Source of the DNA: Hydrocurvibacter sp036169815
GTDB taxonomy: Bacteria; Campylobacterota; Campylobacteria; Campylobacterales; Sulfurimonadaceae
Reading direction: 5' to 3'
NCBI GenBank assembly: GCA_036169815.1
Contig: JAVHOA010000106.1
Location: 1 to 30,919 of the forward strand
DNA length: 30,919 bases
The number at the start of each line of letters is the position of its first letter. The first letter of the stretch is position 1. Shown in pieces: positions 7,979-14,821 of the stretch. The position numbers and the translations under genes are program-made. Under the pieces are notes generated by a model, which saw nothing but the letters and a program-made list of their open reading frames with translations, was not told where the DNA came from and ran no database searches.

Positions 7979-8929
7979 TTACTTTATAAGTCTAGCCAAT
8001 TTTCCTTGAAGTTTCAACCATAATCTATGTTCCATAAGTGGAAAACCTGCAAATGTTCCCCCACTCTCTTTTATGGACTTTGTAATCCCGCTTCTTGCTG
8101 CAAAAGTGTTAAACGCTGCAACTTCCAAATGCCCTGAAGTAGCGCTTTGTCCACCCATTACAACATTGCGACCAAGCTTGGATGAACCTGCAAGTCCTGT
8201 TTGTGATACGAGCACTGCATATTCGCCAATTTCGCAGTTGTGGCCAACTTGGACGAGATTGTCGATACGTACTCCTTTTTTGATGAGCGTTGTTTTAAAA
8301 ACCGCTCTATCAATGGTCGTACTACTTCCAATCTCCACATCATCTTCAATAACAACATTTCCGTTTTGATAGATTTTTGTATGTTCCCCCATTTTATTGG
8401 TTGCAAAACCAAAACCATCGCTACCGATAGTTGTATTTGCATGGATAATGCAGTGGCTCCCAATCTTGCAATCCCTATAAATAACGACATTTGGATAAAG
8501 GATGGTGCTATCGCCGATAACGCAATTACTTCCAACATATACACCAGCCATAATCATGCAGTTTTTACCCACAATTGCACCAGAAGCTATCTCAGCTTTA
8601 GTTGAGAGTTTTGTGCCCTCGCCTATTTGTGCTTTTGGTGCGTCCACGTCTTCAATAGCAGGAGCGAAATATTTTGAAAGTTTTGCCATCATTAAGTAGG
8701 GTTCATTGACGATAAGTGCGATGGCACTTGATGGAACGCTTGAAGCAGCGTGGGCCGAGACAATGATGGCTCCTGCTTTGGAGTCTTCAACATCTTTAAA
8801 ATATTTTGGATTTGTCACAAAGGAGAGCTCATCTGGCTGGGCATCTTTGAGTGTATTGATTCCGCTTATTTCAAATGAACTGCCGTTATATTCAAATCCT
8901 ATAATACGTGCTATCTCTTTAATATCCAT
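7979..8929 (-). CDS. lpxD: UDP-3-O-acylglucosamine N-acyltransferase, copy 1
   Basis: LpxD adds the second hydroxyacyl chain, from acyl-ACP, to the glucosamine nitrogen of the lipid A precursor. The protein has an N-terminal uridine-binding domain (about residues 1-100, ending in APAIED), then a long left-handed beta-helix with hexapeptide repeats from about residue 100. The catalytic His is H230 in VQVGHNCEIGEY and the conserved GSDGFGFATN and KIYQNGNVVIEDDVEIG segments are intact. Length is 316. AAGGAG lies shortly before the ATG. It follows the second lpxD copy by 21 bases, and both appear catalytically complete. Confidence 0.93.
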   Translation of the reverse strand: MDIKEIARIIGFEYNGSSFEISGINTLKDAQPDELSFVTNPKYFKDVEDSKAGAIIVSAHAASSVPSSAIALIVNEPYLMMAKLSKYFAPAIEDVDAPKAQIGEGTKLSTKAEIASGAIVGKNCMIMAGVYVGSNCVIGDSTILYPNVVIYRDCKIGSHCIIHANTTIGSDGFGFATNKMGEHTKIYQNGNVVIEDDVEIGSSTTIDRAVFKTTLIKKGVRIDNLVQVGHNCEIGEYAVLVSQTGLAGSSKLGRNVVMGGQSATSGHLEVAAFNTFAARSGITKSIKESGGTFAGFPLMEHRLWLKLQGKLARLIK

Positions 8930-8950
8930 CCTGCTCTCCTTAAAAAAATG

Positions 8951-9922
8951 TTACTCTTTTGTTCTTTTTGCAATTTTGCTTTGCAGACGCATCCAATCTT
9001 TATGTGGCATTAGTGGGTATCCGCTCCAAACACCGTGAGGCTCTTTGATGGACTTGGTAATCCCACTTCTTGCTGTAAAAGTTGAAAAAGGGGCAATTTC
9101 TAAATGATCGCTAAAAGCGCTTTGTCCGCTGACAACGCAGTTTCTTCCAAGTTTGGTAGAGCCGCCCACTCCCGATTGTGCCACAAATAAAGAGTATTCA
9201 CCAATTTCACAATTATGTCCAATATGAATAAAGTTATCCATTTTGACACCTTTTTTAATGCGTGTTGTGCCAAAAACTGCTCTATCTATGGCGCAGTTTG
9301 CGCCGATTTCAACATCATCTTCAATGATTACATTGCCATTTTGATAAATTTTTATATGTTCACCTGTTGTGGTATGCGAAAAACCAAATCCATCTGCACC
9401 AATACTCGTTCCCGCATGAATAATGCAATCACTTCCAATACTGCAATCACGATAGATAACCGCATTTGGATAGATGGTGGTATTGTCGCCTACATGTACA
9501 TGTGAGCCAAGATAAACACCCGCCATAATTGTAGAGTTTTTACCAATCACAACGCCATTTTCTACATTCGCTCTCTCATCCACATACGTTCCCCAACCGA
9601 TGATAGGATCAGGTGCATTCCAGTCGATTTTTTTTGGAGCAAACAGTTTTGTTGCATATGCCATTGTGATGGAAACATCTTCACAAAGGATATAAGAACT
9701 TTTTGGAGGAAGATAATCAACTAAAGAGGATGGGATTAAAAACGCTGAAGCTTTTGAGTTTTGTAGCTGTGATGCATATTTTTTGTGCTCTGCAAAACTA
9801 AGCTCTCCACAAGATGCATTTGCGAGGTCGTGCATCGATATAATCTCGATATCTTCTCCAAAATGTTTCCATTGTGAGTGCCCTGTGGGCGTAAGTGATT
9901 TGGCGATAAAAGAGAGTAGCAT
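8951..9922 (-). CDS. lpxD: UDP-3-O-acylglucosamine N-acyltransferase, copy 2
   Basis: A second, diverged LpxD of 323 residues immediately upstream of copy 1. The beta-helix is closely similar to copy 1 (IYQNGNVIIEDDVEIG is nearly identical), with the catalytic His at H236 in IHIGHNCEIGEY. The N-terminal domain, which contacts the UDP-sugar and acyl chain, and the C-terminal helices (LMPHKDWMRLQSKIAK) are much more diverged. The start is two bases after the ilvH stop (TAAGATG), so it is co-transcribed and probably coupled with ilvH. lpxD beside ilvHI is also the order I recall for C. jejuni, where only one copy is expected. Confidence 0.92.
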   Translation of the reverse strand: MLLSFIAKSLTPTGHSQWKHFGEDIEIISMHDLANASCGELSFAEHKKYASQLQNSKASAFLIPSSLVDYLPPKSSYILCEDVSITMAYATKLFAPKKIDWNAPDPIIGWGTYVDERANVENGVVIGKNSTIMAGVYLGSHVHVGDNTTIYPNAVIYRDCSIGSDCIIHAGTSIGADGFGFSHTTTGEHIKIYQNGNVIIEDDVEIGANCAIDRAVFGTTRIKKGVKMDNFIHIGHNCEIGEYSLFVAQSGVGGSTKLGRNCVVSGQSAFSDHLEIAPFSTFTARSGITKSIKEPHGVWSGYPLMPHKDWMRLQSKIAKRTKE

Positions 9923-9923
9923 C

Positions 9924-10397
9924 TTATCGCTCTAAAGCGACAGCACCGCTTCTGACAATCTCACGCGGATGAAAGCGCTTTGCTGCTGCTAAAAAGTAAT
10001 CAACTCTTTTTGGTTCATCTGCAACCATTGCAATGATTACTTCTTCACTGACATTGACAATGTTTCCATTGTATGCGCTGCAAAGTGACGAGATTTCACT
10101 GAGTGTTTCGCTAATTGGAAACTTCACAAGTGCCATCTCTTTTTCAACTAAGTCCGCATGCTCGATCACTTTTAAGACGGGAATCAATTTATGAAGCTGT
10201 TTTGTAATCTGTTCCATCACGCGCACTGAACCCGATGTGACAATCGTCAAACGAGAATATCTACTCTCAGGAATCGGTGCGACTGTGAGGGATGTGATGT
10301 TATATCCACGTCCCGAGAAAAGGTCTGTAATACGAGAAAGCACACTCGCTTCGTTAATGACGATAACTGAAATGACACGTCTTGCTGCTTCTTCCAT
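9924..10397 (-). CDS. ilvH: Acetolactate synthase small (regulatory) subunit
   Basis: IlvH binds the large subunit and gives valine feedback inhibition. At 157 residues it has the normal two-part structure: an N-terminal ACT domain (VISVIVINEASVLSRITDLFSGRGYNI) and a C-terminal regulatory domain with VADEPKRVDYFLAA and the end FHPREIVRSGAVAL. The ATG immediately follows the TAA of ilvI and its ribosome site (AAGGAG) lies inside the ilvI end, so expression is coupled. Confidence 0.95.
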   Translation of the reverse strand: MEEAARRVISVIVINEASVLSRITDLFSGRGYNITSLTVAPIPESRYSRLTIVTSGSVRVMEQITKQLHKLIPVLKVIEHADLVEKEMALVKFPISETLSEISSLCSAYNGNIVNVSEEVIIAMVADEPKRVDYFLAAAKRFHPREIVRSGAVALER

Positions 10398-12092
10398 TTA
10401 CTTCTCCTTATACTCTAACATCATATTAAATAGCGATCCACCCGCTGGGACCATTGGCATTACGTTTTCTAGTCTATGCACTTTTACATCGATAAATGTG
10501 ACAATATTTTTTTCAACTGCATCTTTGAGGGCTGCATCAAACTCCTCTTTTGTACTCACGCGATACCCAATACCGCCAAACGCTTCTGCAAGCTTGACAA
10601 AATCTGGTTGCACGGAAAGGTCTGTGGATGAGTGGCGTTTATTGTAAAAAAGTGTCTGCCACTGACGCACCATACCAAGATAGTTATTATTTAATATGAT
10701 GTTAATAACTGGGAGTTTGTACTCAACCGTTGTCATCAACTCTTGTACATTCATCAAGATGGAACCATCACCTGTAAAGTTGATACTTACACGAGAAGGA
10801 TCTGCGACTTTTACACCCATCGCAGCTGGAAAACCAAATCCCATAGTTCCTAAACCGCCTGAGGTAACCCACTGTCTTGGACGAGAAAATGGGTAAAACT
10901 GTGCAGTCCACATCTGGTGCTGGCCAACATCTGTGGTTATATTTGCACTATCGCCTAAAAGCTCACCAACTCTTTGGATAACCCATTGTGGTTTTAATTC
11001 CGGTGTATCCTCTTTATATGCAAGCGGATGGAGTCCGTTGAAATTTGCAATAGTCTCCAACCAAGGAACGTAACGCTCTTTGTCAATCATCTCTTTTGCA
11101 AGAGAGAGCATACTTGTGGCTACATTTTTCAAATCTCCAACGATTGGAAAATCTGCTGTTACAAGCTTAGAGATACTCGCTGGGTCAATATCGACATGCA
11201 CTACTTTGGCATTTTTAGCAAATTCACTCAGTTTTCCCGTTACACGGTCATCAAATCGTGCACCAAGACCGATGACGATGTCTGTCTCGCTCATCGCCAT
11301 ATTTGCCGCATAGCTTCCATGCATTCCAAGCATAGAGATCAAAAGTGGGTCGTCAAAACTCAGTGTTCCTCGCGCCATCAAAGTCTCAACTGCTGGAATT
11401 CCTGTGAGTTTTACAAGCGCTCGAATCTCTTCGCTGGCATTGGAGTTGATAATCCCTCCACCCAAATAAAAGATTGGACGTTTTGCATCGCGTATGGCTT
11501 CAAGTGCTTTTTTAATCTGGCGAATATTGCCATTCACATTTGGTTTGTATGTTTCAATCTCAACTGGTTTTGAATAATCAAATGTCGCGATTTGCGCTGT
11601 AACATCTTTTGGAATATCTACATGTACAGGTCCGGGACGGCCAGTGCGAGCGATATAAAATGCTTCTTTTAAGACACGAGGCAAATCGGCCGCATCAGTC
11701 ACAAGATAGTTATGTTTTGTACAAGAACGGCTAATACCAACAGCGTCAATCTCTTGAAAAGCATCCGTTCCAATTAAACTCATCGGTACTTGTCCACTGA
11801 TTACTACCAAAGGAACAGAATCCATATACGCATCCGCAAGCCCTGTAACTGCATTAGTAAATCCAGGACCACTTGTAATCATCGCAACGCCGACACGTCC
11901 ACTTGCTTTTGCATAGCCCTCAGCTGCATGGACTGCGGCTTGCTCATGACGAGCCAAAATATGTTTAAAAGAGTTTTGTTTATATATTTCATCATAGACG
12001 TTCATAATCGCACCGCCTGGGTAACCAAAAACAGTTTCTACTTTTTCTGCGATCAATGCTTCAATGACCATTTGTGCGCCACTAATCTGCAT
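10398..12092 (-). CDS. ilvI: Acetolactate synthase large (catalytic) subunit
   Basis: The thiamine-diphosphate enzyme that condenses pyruvate to acetolactate, or with 2-oxobutyrate to acetohydroxybutyrate, in valine, leucine and isoleucine synthesis. The N-terminal PYR domain carries the catalytic Glu (E50 in LARHEQAAVHAAEGYA), a central FAD-binding domain follows (DIVIGLGARFDDRVTGK), and the C-terminal domain has the ThDP/Mg motif GDGSILMNVQE with NNNYLGMVRQWQ. Length (564) is normal. The start has AAGGAG (12098-12103, minus strand) five bases upstream. IlvA in the neighbouring unit supplies 2-oxobutyrate for the isoleucine branch. Confidence 0.96.
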   Translation of the reverse strand: MQISGAQMVIEALIAEKVETVFGYPGGAIMNVYDEIYKQNSFKHILARHEQAAVHAAEGYAKASGRVGVAMITSGPGFTNAVTGLADAYMDSVPLVVISGQVPMSLIGTDAFQEIDAVGISRSCTKHNYLVTDAADLPRVLKEAFYIARTGRPGPVHVDIPKDVTAQIATFDYSKPVEIETYKPNVNGNIRQIKKALEAIRDAKRPIFYLGGGIINSNASEEIRALVKLTGIPAVETLMARGTLSFDDPLLISMLGMHGSYAANMAMSETDIVIGLGARFDDRVTGKLSEFAKNAKVVHVDIDPASISKLVTADFPIVGDLKNVATSMLSLAKEMIDKERYVPWLETIANFNGLHPLAYKEDTPELKPQWVIQRVGELLGDSANITTDVGQHQMWTAQFYPFSRPRQWVTSGGLGTMGFGFPAAMGVKVADPSRVSINFTGDGSILMNVQELMTTVEYKLPVINIILNNNYLGMVRQWQTLFYNKRHSSTDLSVQPDFVKLAEAFGGIGYRVSTKEEFDAALKDAVEKNIVTFIDVKVHRLENVMPMVPAGGSLFNMMLEYKEK

Positions 12093-12118
12093 ATCGTCTC
12101 CTTCTTAAAAATTCGGTA

Positions 12119-12160
12119 ATTATAGTAATAATGAGCTATAACTTAGGTTAAATCACCTAA
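12119..12160 (-). promoter_or_regulatory. Promoter region of ilvI with an upstream inverted repeat
   Basis: On the minus strand a TATAAT -10 (plus-strand 12119-12124) lies about 27 bases before the ilvI start. Upstream of it, at 12143-12160, TTAGGT and ACCTAA form an inverted repeat with a six-base spacer, located where an activator or repressor of the ilv genes could bind. It has no following T-run in the ppx reading direction, so it is not a convincing terminator for ppx. The regulator is unknown. Confidence 0.4.
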
Positions 12161-12180
12161 TATTTTTCTCGATTAAGCTC

Positions 12181-13089
12181 TTATTTAGCAGATTTTTCAC
12201 AATGCCAAAGCGCTATTCCCTCGCGTAATCCATCATCTACGACAACAGCTTGAGAATATTCTAGTATTTCATAAAGCTTTTTTACAATGATAATTCCAGT
12301 GATAATAAGCTCTTCGCGTCCTACTCCCGCATAAAATGTCCGCTCATTTTCATCCATGGCTAAGAGCTCTTGGAGGGTTTTTTCGCACCCCTCTTTTGTC
12401 AAAACAAAGCCGTTAATCTTTGAGGCATCGTAAGAGGCATAATGCATCCCTTGCAGATACGCAGCAATCGTCGTAGGTGTTCCTGCTGTTTGGATAAAAG
12501 TTTGCGGTTTGCCATGCGCTTTATAATACTCTTCTACAAAAGTTTTAACCTCAAGTAAAAGGGTTTGTAGATTTTCATGTATCGCTTGCATATTTTTTGA
12601 AGATTCGCACAGTGTGACAATACCAATATTGAAACTTTTTGATGTCAGCGTTTCATTGGAATAAAAGATAATTTCCGTTGAGCCTCCGCCAATATCAACA
12701 AGGGTAAAAGAGGAGGATGGAATTTTTAACTGTTCAAGCCTATTTTGGACCGCTTTTGTGGTCAAACGTGCTTCTTCCTCGCCACTGATGATTTCAAATT
12801 TTACCTTGGTTTGTTGAAAAATTATCTCTAAAATCTCGGATGCATTTTGCGCTTGACGAGCGGCCTGCGTTGTATATGCAACAACTCTATGGGCTTGAAA
12901 ATTGAGCTTTTTATCGCTTACATGTAAGGCTTCAATAATACGTTTGAGTGCTTTTTCATTGATATTTTTACTCTCATGCAAGCCATCTGCGGTGCGGACG
13001 ACGGTTTCGTATTGATCGCCAAAAGTTTTGTTTTGGCAATCATACACGATACAGCGAAGGGTATTGGAACCTAAATCAATCGCTATCAT
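12181..13089 (-). CDS. ppx: Short Ppx/GppA family phosphatase
   Basis: Ppx/GppA enzymes hydrolyse polyphosphate or the pppGpp 5'-phosphate and belong to the actin/Hsp70 ATPase fold. The N-terminal phosphate-1 motif is AIDLGSNTLRC, the second is LVDIGGGSTEIIF near residue 135, and the third AGTPTTIAAYL near residue 200. At 302 residues it holds only the core two-lobe domain without the C-terminal HD-like part of E. coli Ppx (about 510), as is usual in this phylum. Whether polyphosphate or pppGpp is the substrate cannot be told. It follows ilvA with no gap. Confidence 0.88.
   Translation of the reverse strand: MIAIDLGSNTLRCIVYDCQNKTFGDQYETVVRTADGLHESKNINEKALKRIIEALHVSDKKLNFQAHRVVAYTTQAARQAQNASEILEIIFQQTKVKFEIISGEEEARLTTKAVQNRLEQLKIPSSSFTLVDIGGGSTEIIFYSNETLTSKSFNIGIVTLCESSKNMQAIHENLQTLLLEVKTFVEEYYKAHGKPQTFIQTAGTPTTIAAYLQGMHYASYDASKINGFVLTKEGCEKTLQELLAMDENERTFYAGVGREELIITGIIIVKKLYEILEYSQAVVVDDGLREGIALWHCEKSAK
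12918..12927. repeat. TTACATGTAA palindrome in ppx
   Basis: Exact 10-mer in GCTTACATGTAAGGC; on the coding (minus) strand it reads A-L-H-V-S. Confidence 0.85.
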
Positions 13090-14301
13090 CTAGTTGATAG
13101 ACCGACTAAGATATCCCTCGCTTTGAAGCAGAGAACGGATCTTTTCTTGGTGCTCTAGCCCTTTGGTTTCAAGATGAATTGTCACATTGGCATCACCATA
13201 ATCCAGCGAAATAGAGGTGCGATCATAAGCGATATGCACGATATTGGTATCAAGCTCTTTGAGCAGTTCTGTTAAACGCATCAGTGAACCTGGTTTATCG
13301 ACCAAGGTGACCGTAATTTTCATCTTACGGCTTGATTTGATAAGCCCTTTTTCAATGATAACAGAAAGCAAAGTCACATCCATATTGCCACCACTCAGCA
13401 CAACTGCGACTTTTTTGCCTTTGAGTTCTGGGAGTTCATTATGCAAAAGTGCTGCAACACCTACAGCTCCAGCGCCCTCGACAACAAGTTTTTGACGCTC
13501 TAAAAGATAAAGAATCGCACTAGCTATCTCCTCATCGTCCACTCCAATTACTTTATCAACATCTTCTAAAATATGCGCAAGGGTAATCGGGGAGCAGTCA
13601 CGTACAGCGATTCCATCGGCGATAGTGCGTACAGATAAAGAATCAACCGCACGCCCAAGCTCAAATGAATTTTTCATCGCAGGCGCACCCTTTGCAGTTA
13701 CGCCAATGACTTGAACATGTGGATTGATGCTTTTAAATGCTTTGGCCATGCCAGAGATCAAACCGCCTCCGCCCACAGGAATAAGTACGGCATCCAAATC
13801 TTGCGCTGCTTCTAGAATCTCTAGTGCAAGCGTTCCTTGTCCAGACATGACAAAGTCATCTTGAAATGGATGCACAAAAACTAAAGCATTTTGCTCTCCA
13901 AATTTACGTGCATACGCATAGGCTTCATCATAATTTGCACCCGCTAAAATAACGGTTGCACCATAATGTCTCACACCATTGATTTTGGTGAGCGGTGTGG
14001 ATTCGGGCATAATGATGGTAGCATTGATGCCAAACATTTGCGCAGAAAACGCCACGCCTTGGGCGTGATTGCCAGCGCTTGCAGCTACAACGCCGCTTGC
14101 TCTTTGTGCATCACTTAACGAAGCTATTTTATTGTACGCCCCGCGTATTTTAAAAGCCCCTGTTACTTGGAGGTTCTCTTTTTTTAAATACACTTCACAG
14201 CCCGAAGCTTCACTCAAATAGGGCGCATAGGAAAATGGCGTATTGACAACGACCTCTTTGATGCGCTCTTTGGCTTCATATATTGTGTTTAAATCTAACA
14301 A
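13090..14301 (-). CDS. ilvA: Threonine dehydratase with C-terminal ACT domain
   Basis: IlvA deaminates threonine to 2-oxobutyrate, the first step of isoleucine synthesis. PLP lysine is K51 in TGAFKIRGAYNKI. SAGNHAQGVAFSA (substrate loop) and the glycine-rich phosphate site VGGGGLISGMA are present, and one ACT domain occupies about residues 325-403 (KITVTLVDKPGSLMRLTELL), suggesting allosteric control. The single ACT and 403-residue length resemble the TdcB-like/short IlvA group. It lies eight bases after the CoA-binding protein and directly before ppx, and acts upstream of the acetolactate synthase encoded nearby. Confidence 0.93.
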   Translation of the reverse strand: MLDLNTIYEAKERIKEVVVNTPFSYAPYLSEASGCEVYLKKENLQVTGAFKIRGAYNKIASLSDAQRASGVVAASAGNHAQGVAFSAQMFGINATIIMPESTPLTKINGVRHYGATVILAGANYDEAYAYARKFGEQNALVFVHPFQDDFVMSGQGTLALEILEAAQDLDAVLIPVGGGGLISGMAKAFKSINPHVQVIGVTAKGAPAMKNSFELGRAVDSLSVRTIADGIAVRDCSPITLAHILEDVDKVIGVDDEEIASAILYLLERQKLVVEGAGAVGVAALLHNELPELKGKKVAVVLSGGNMDVTLLSVIIEKGLIKSSRKMKITVTLVDKPGSLMRLTELLKELDTNIVHIAYDRTSISLDYGDANVTIHLETKGLEHQEKIRSLLQSEGYLSRSIN

Positions 14302-14309
14302 TTTTTTTC

Positions 14310-14735
14310 CTACATGTTGCGATGGTCAACCATCGCACACTGACTTTGAACTACTTGCATTCCCGCATCTTTTGCTTTTTGTGCTGCTTCATTGTTTACA
14401 ATCCCAATCTGCGACCAAAATACTTTTACATCTTTGCGCTTTATACAAACATCTGCGATGCTCTCAAGGGCATCTGGTTTACGAAAAATATCGACCATAT
14501 CCACGGCAAATGGAATTGTTTCTAAAGAGTTGTACACTTTTTCACCAAGGATTTCATCGCCTTTTGGATACACGGGAACTATTTTATATCCCTGCTCTTG
14601 CAAATAGGCTGCAACTTTGTGACTATCTTTTGTAGAATCTGGGGAAAGTCCCAAAACAGCGATTGTTTTTACTGTTTGAAATATCTCTTTTATTTCAGCT
14701 TTATTTGCATTGACAGTTGGAAATTGACACTCCAT
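14310..14735 (-). CDS. CoA-binding domain protein (YccU-like)
   Basis: A 141-residue protein made of a single Rossmann-type CoA_binding_2 domain. Signature stretches are KTIAVLGLSPDSTKDSHKVA near residue 25, IVPVYPKGDEILGEKVY near residue 55, and VFWSQIGIVNNEAAQKAKDAG with the end CAMVDHRN. Homologues bind CoA but no reaction has been assigned to them as far as I know. AAGGAT lies just upstream of the ATG. It is the first gene of the minus-strand unit with ilvA and ppx. Confidence 0.88.
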   Translation of the reverse strand: MECQFPTVNANKAEIKEIFQTVKTIAVLGLSPDSTKDSHKVAAYLQEQGYKIVPVYPKGDEILGEKVYNSLETIPFAVDMVDIFRKPDALESIADVCIKRKDVKVFWSQIGIVNNEAAQKAKDAGMQVVQSQCAMVDHRNM

Positions 14736-14766
14736 AAAATATCCTTTTTGTTCTCATAAGTCGCAA

Positions 14767-14772
14767 ATTATA
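14767..14772 (-). promoter_or_regulatory. Putative -10 for the CoA-binding/ilvA/ppx unit
   Basis: Reading the minus strand, TATAAT (plus-strand 14767-14772) lies about 31 bases before the ATG at 14735, in an AT-rich 86-base gap between this unit and the GGDEF-EAL gene. No clear -35 is visible. Confidence 0.4.
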
Positions 14773-14821
14773 TAATAAATAGACTTTGGAGCAAATTTTA
14801 CTAATTTTTGTTACTACATTT

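Noticed and set aside
9490..9499. CTACATGTAC (also at 11618-11627) as copies of the dispersed palindrome
   Set aside because: Both outer positions differ, so only the 8-bp core TACATGTA matches; not counted.
8000..9880. DNA similarity between the two halves of this region as a mobile or structural repeat
   Set aside because: It follows from paralogy of the two lpxD genes and the hexapeptide repeat code; there are no terminal inverted repeats or target duplications.
11028..11573. 181-aa open frame antisense to ilvI
   Set aside because: It is the shadow of a well-conserved acetolactate synthase, has a Cys/His/Trp-rich composition unlike a real protein and no ribosome site.
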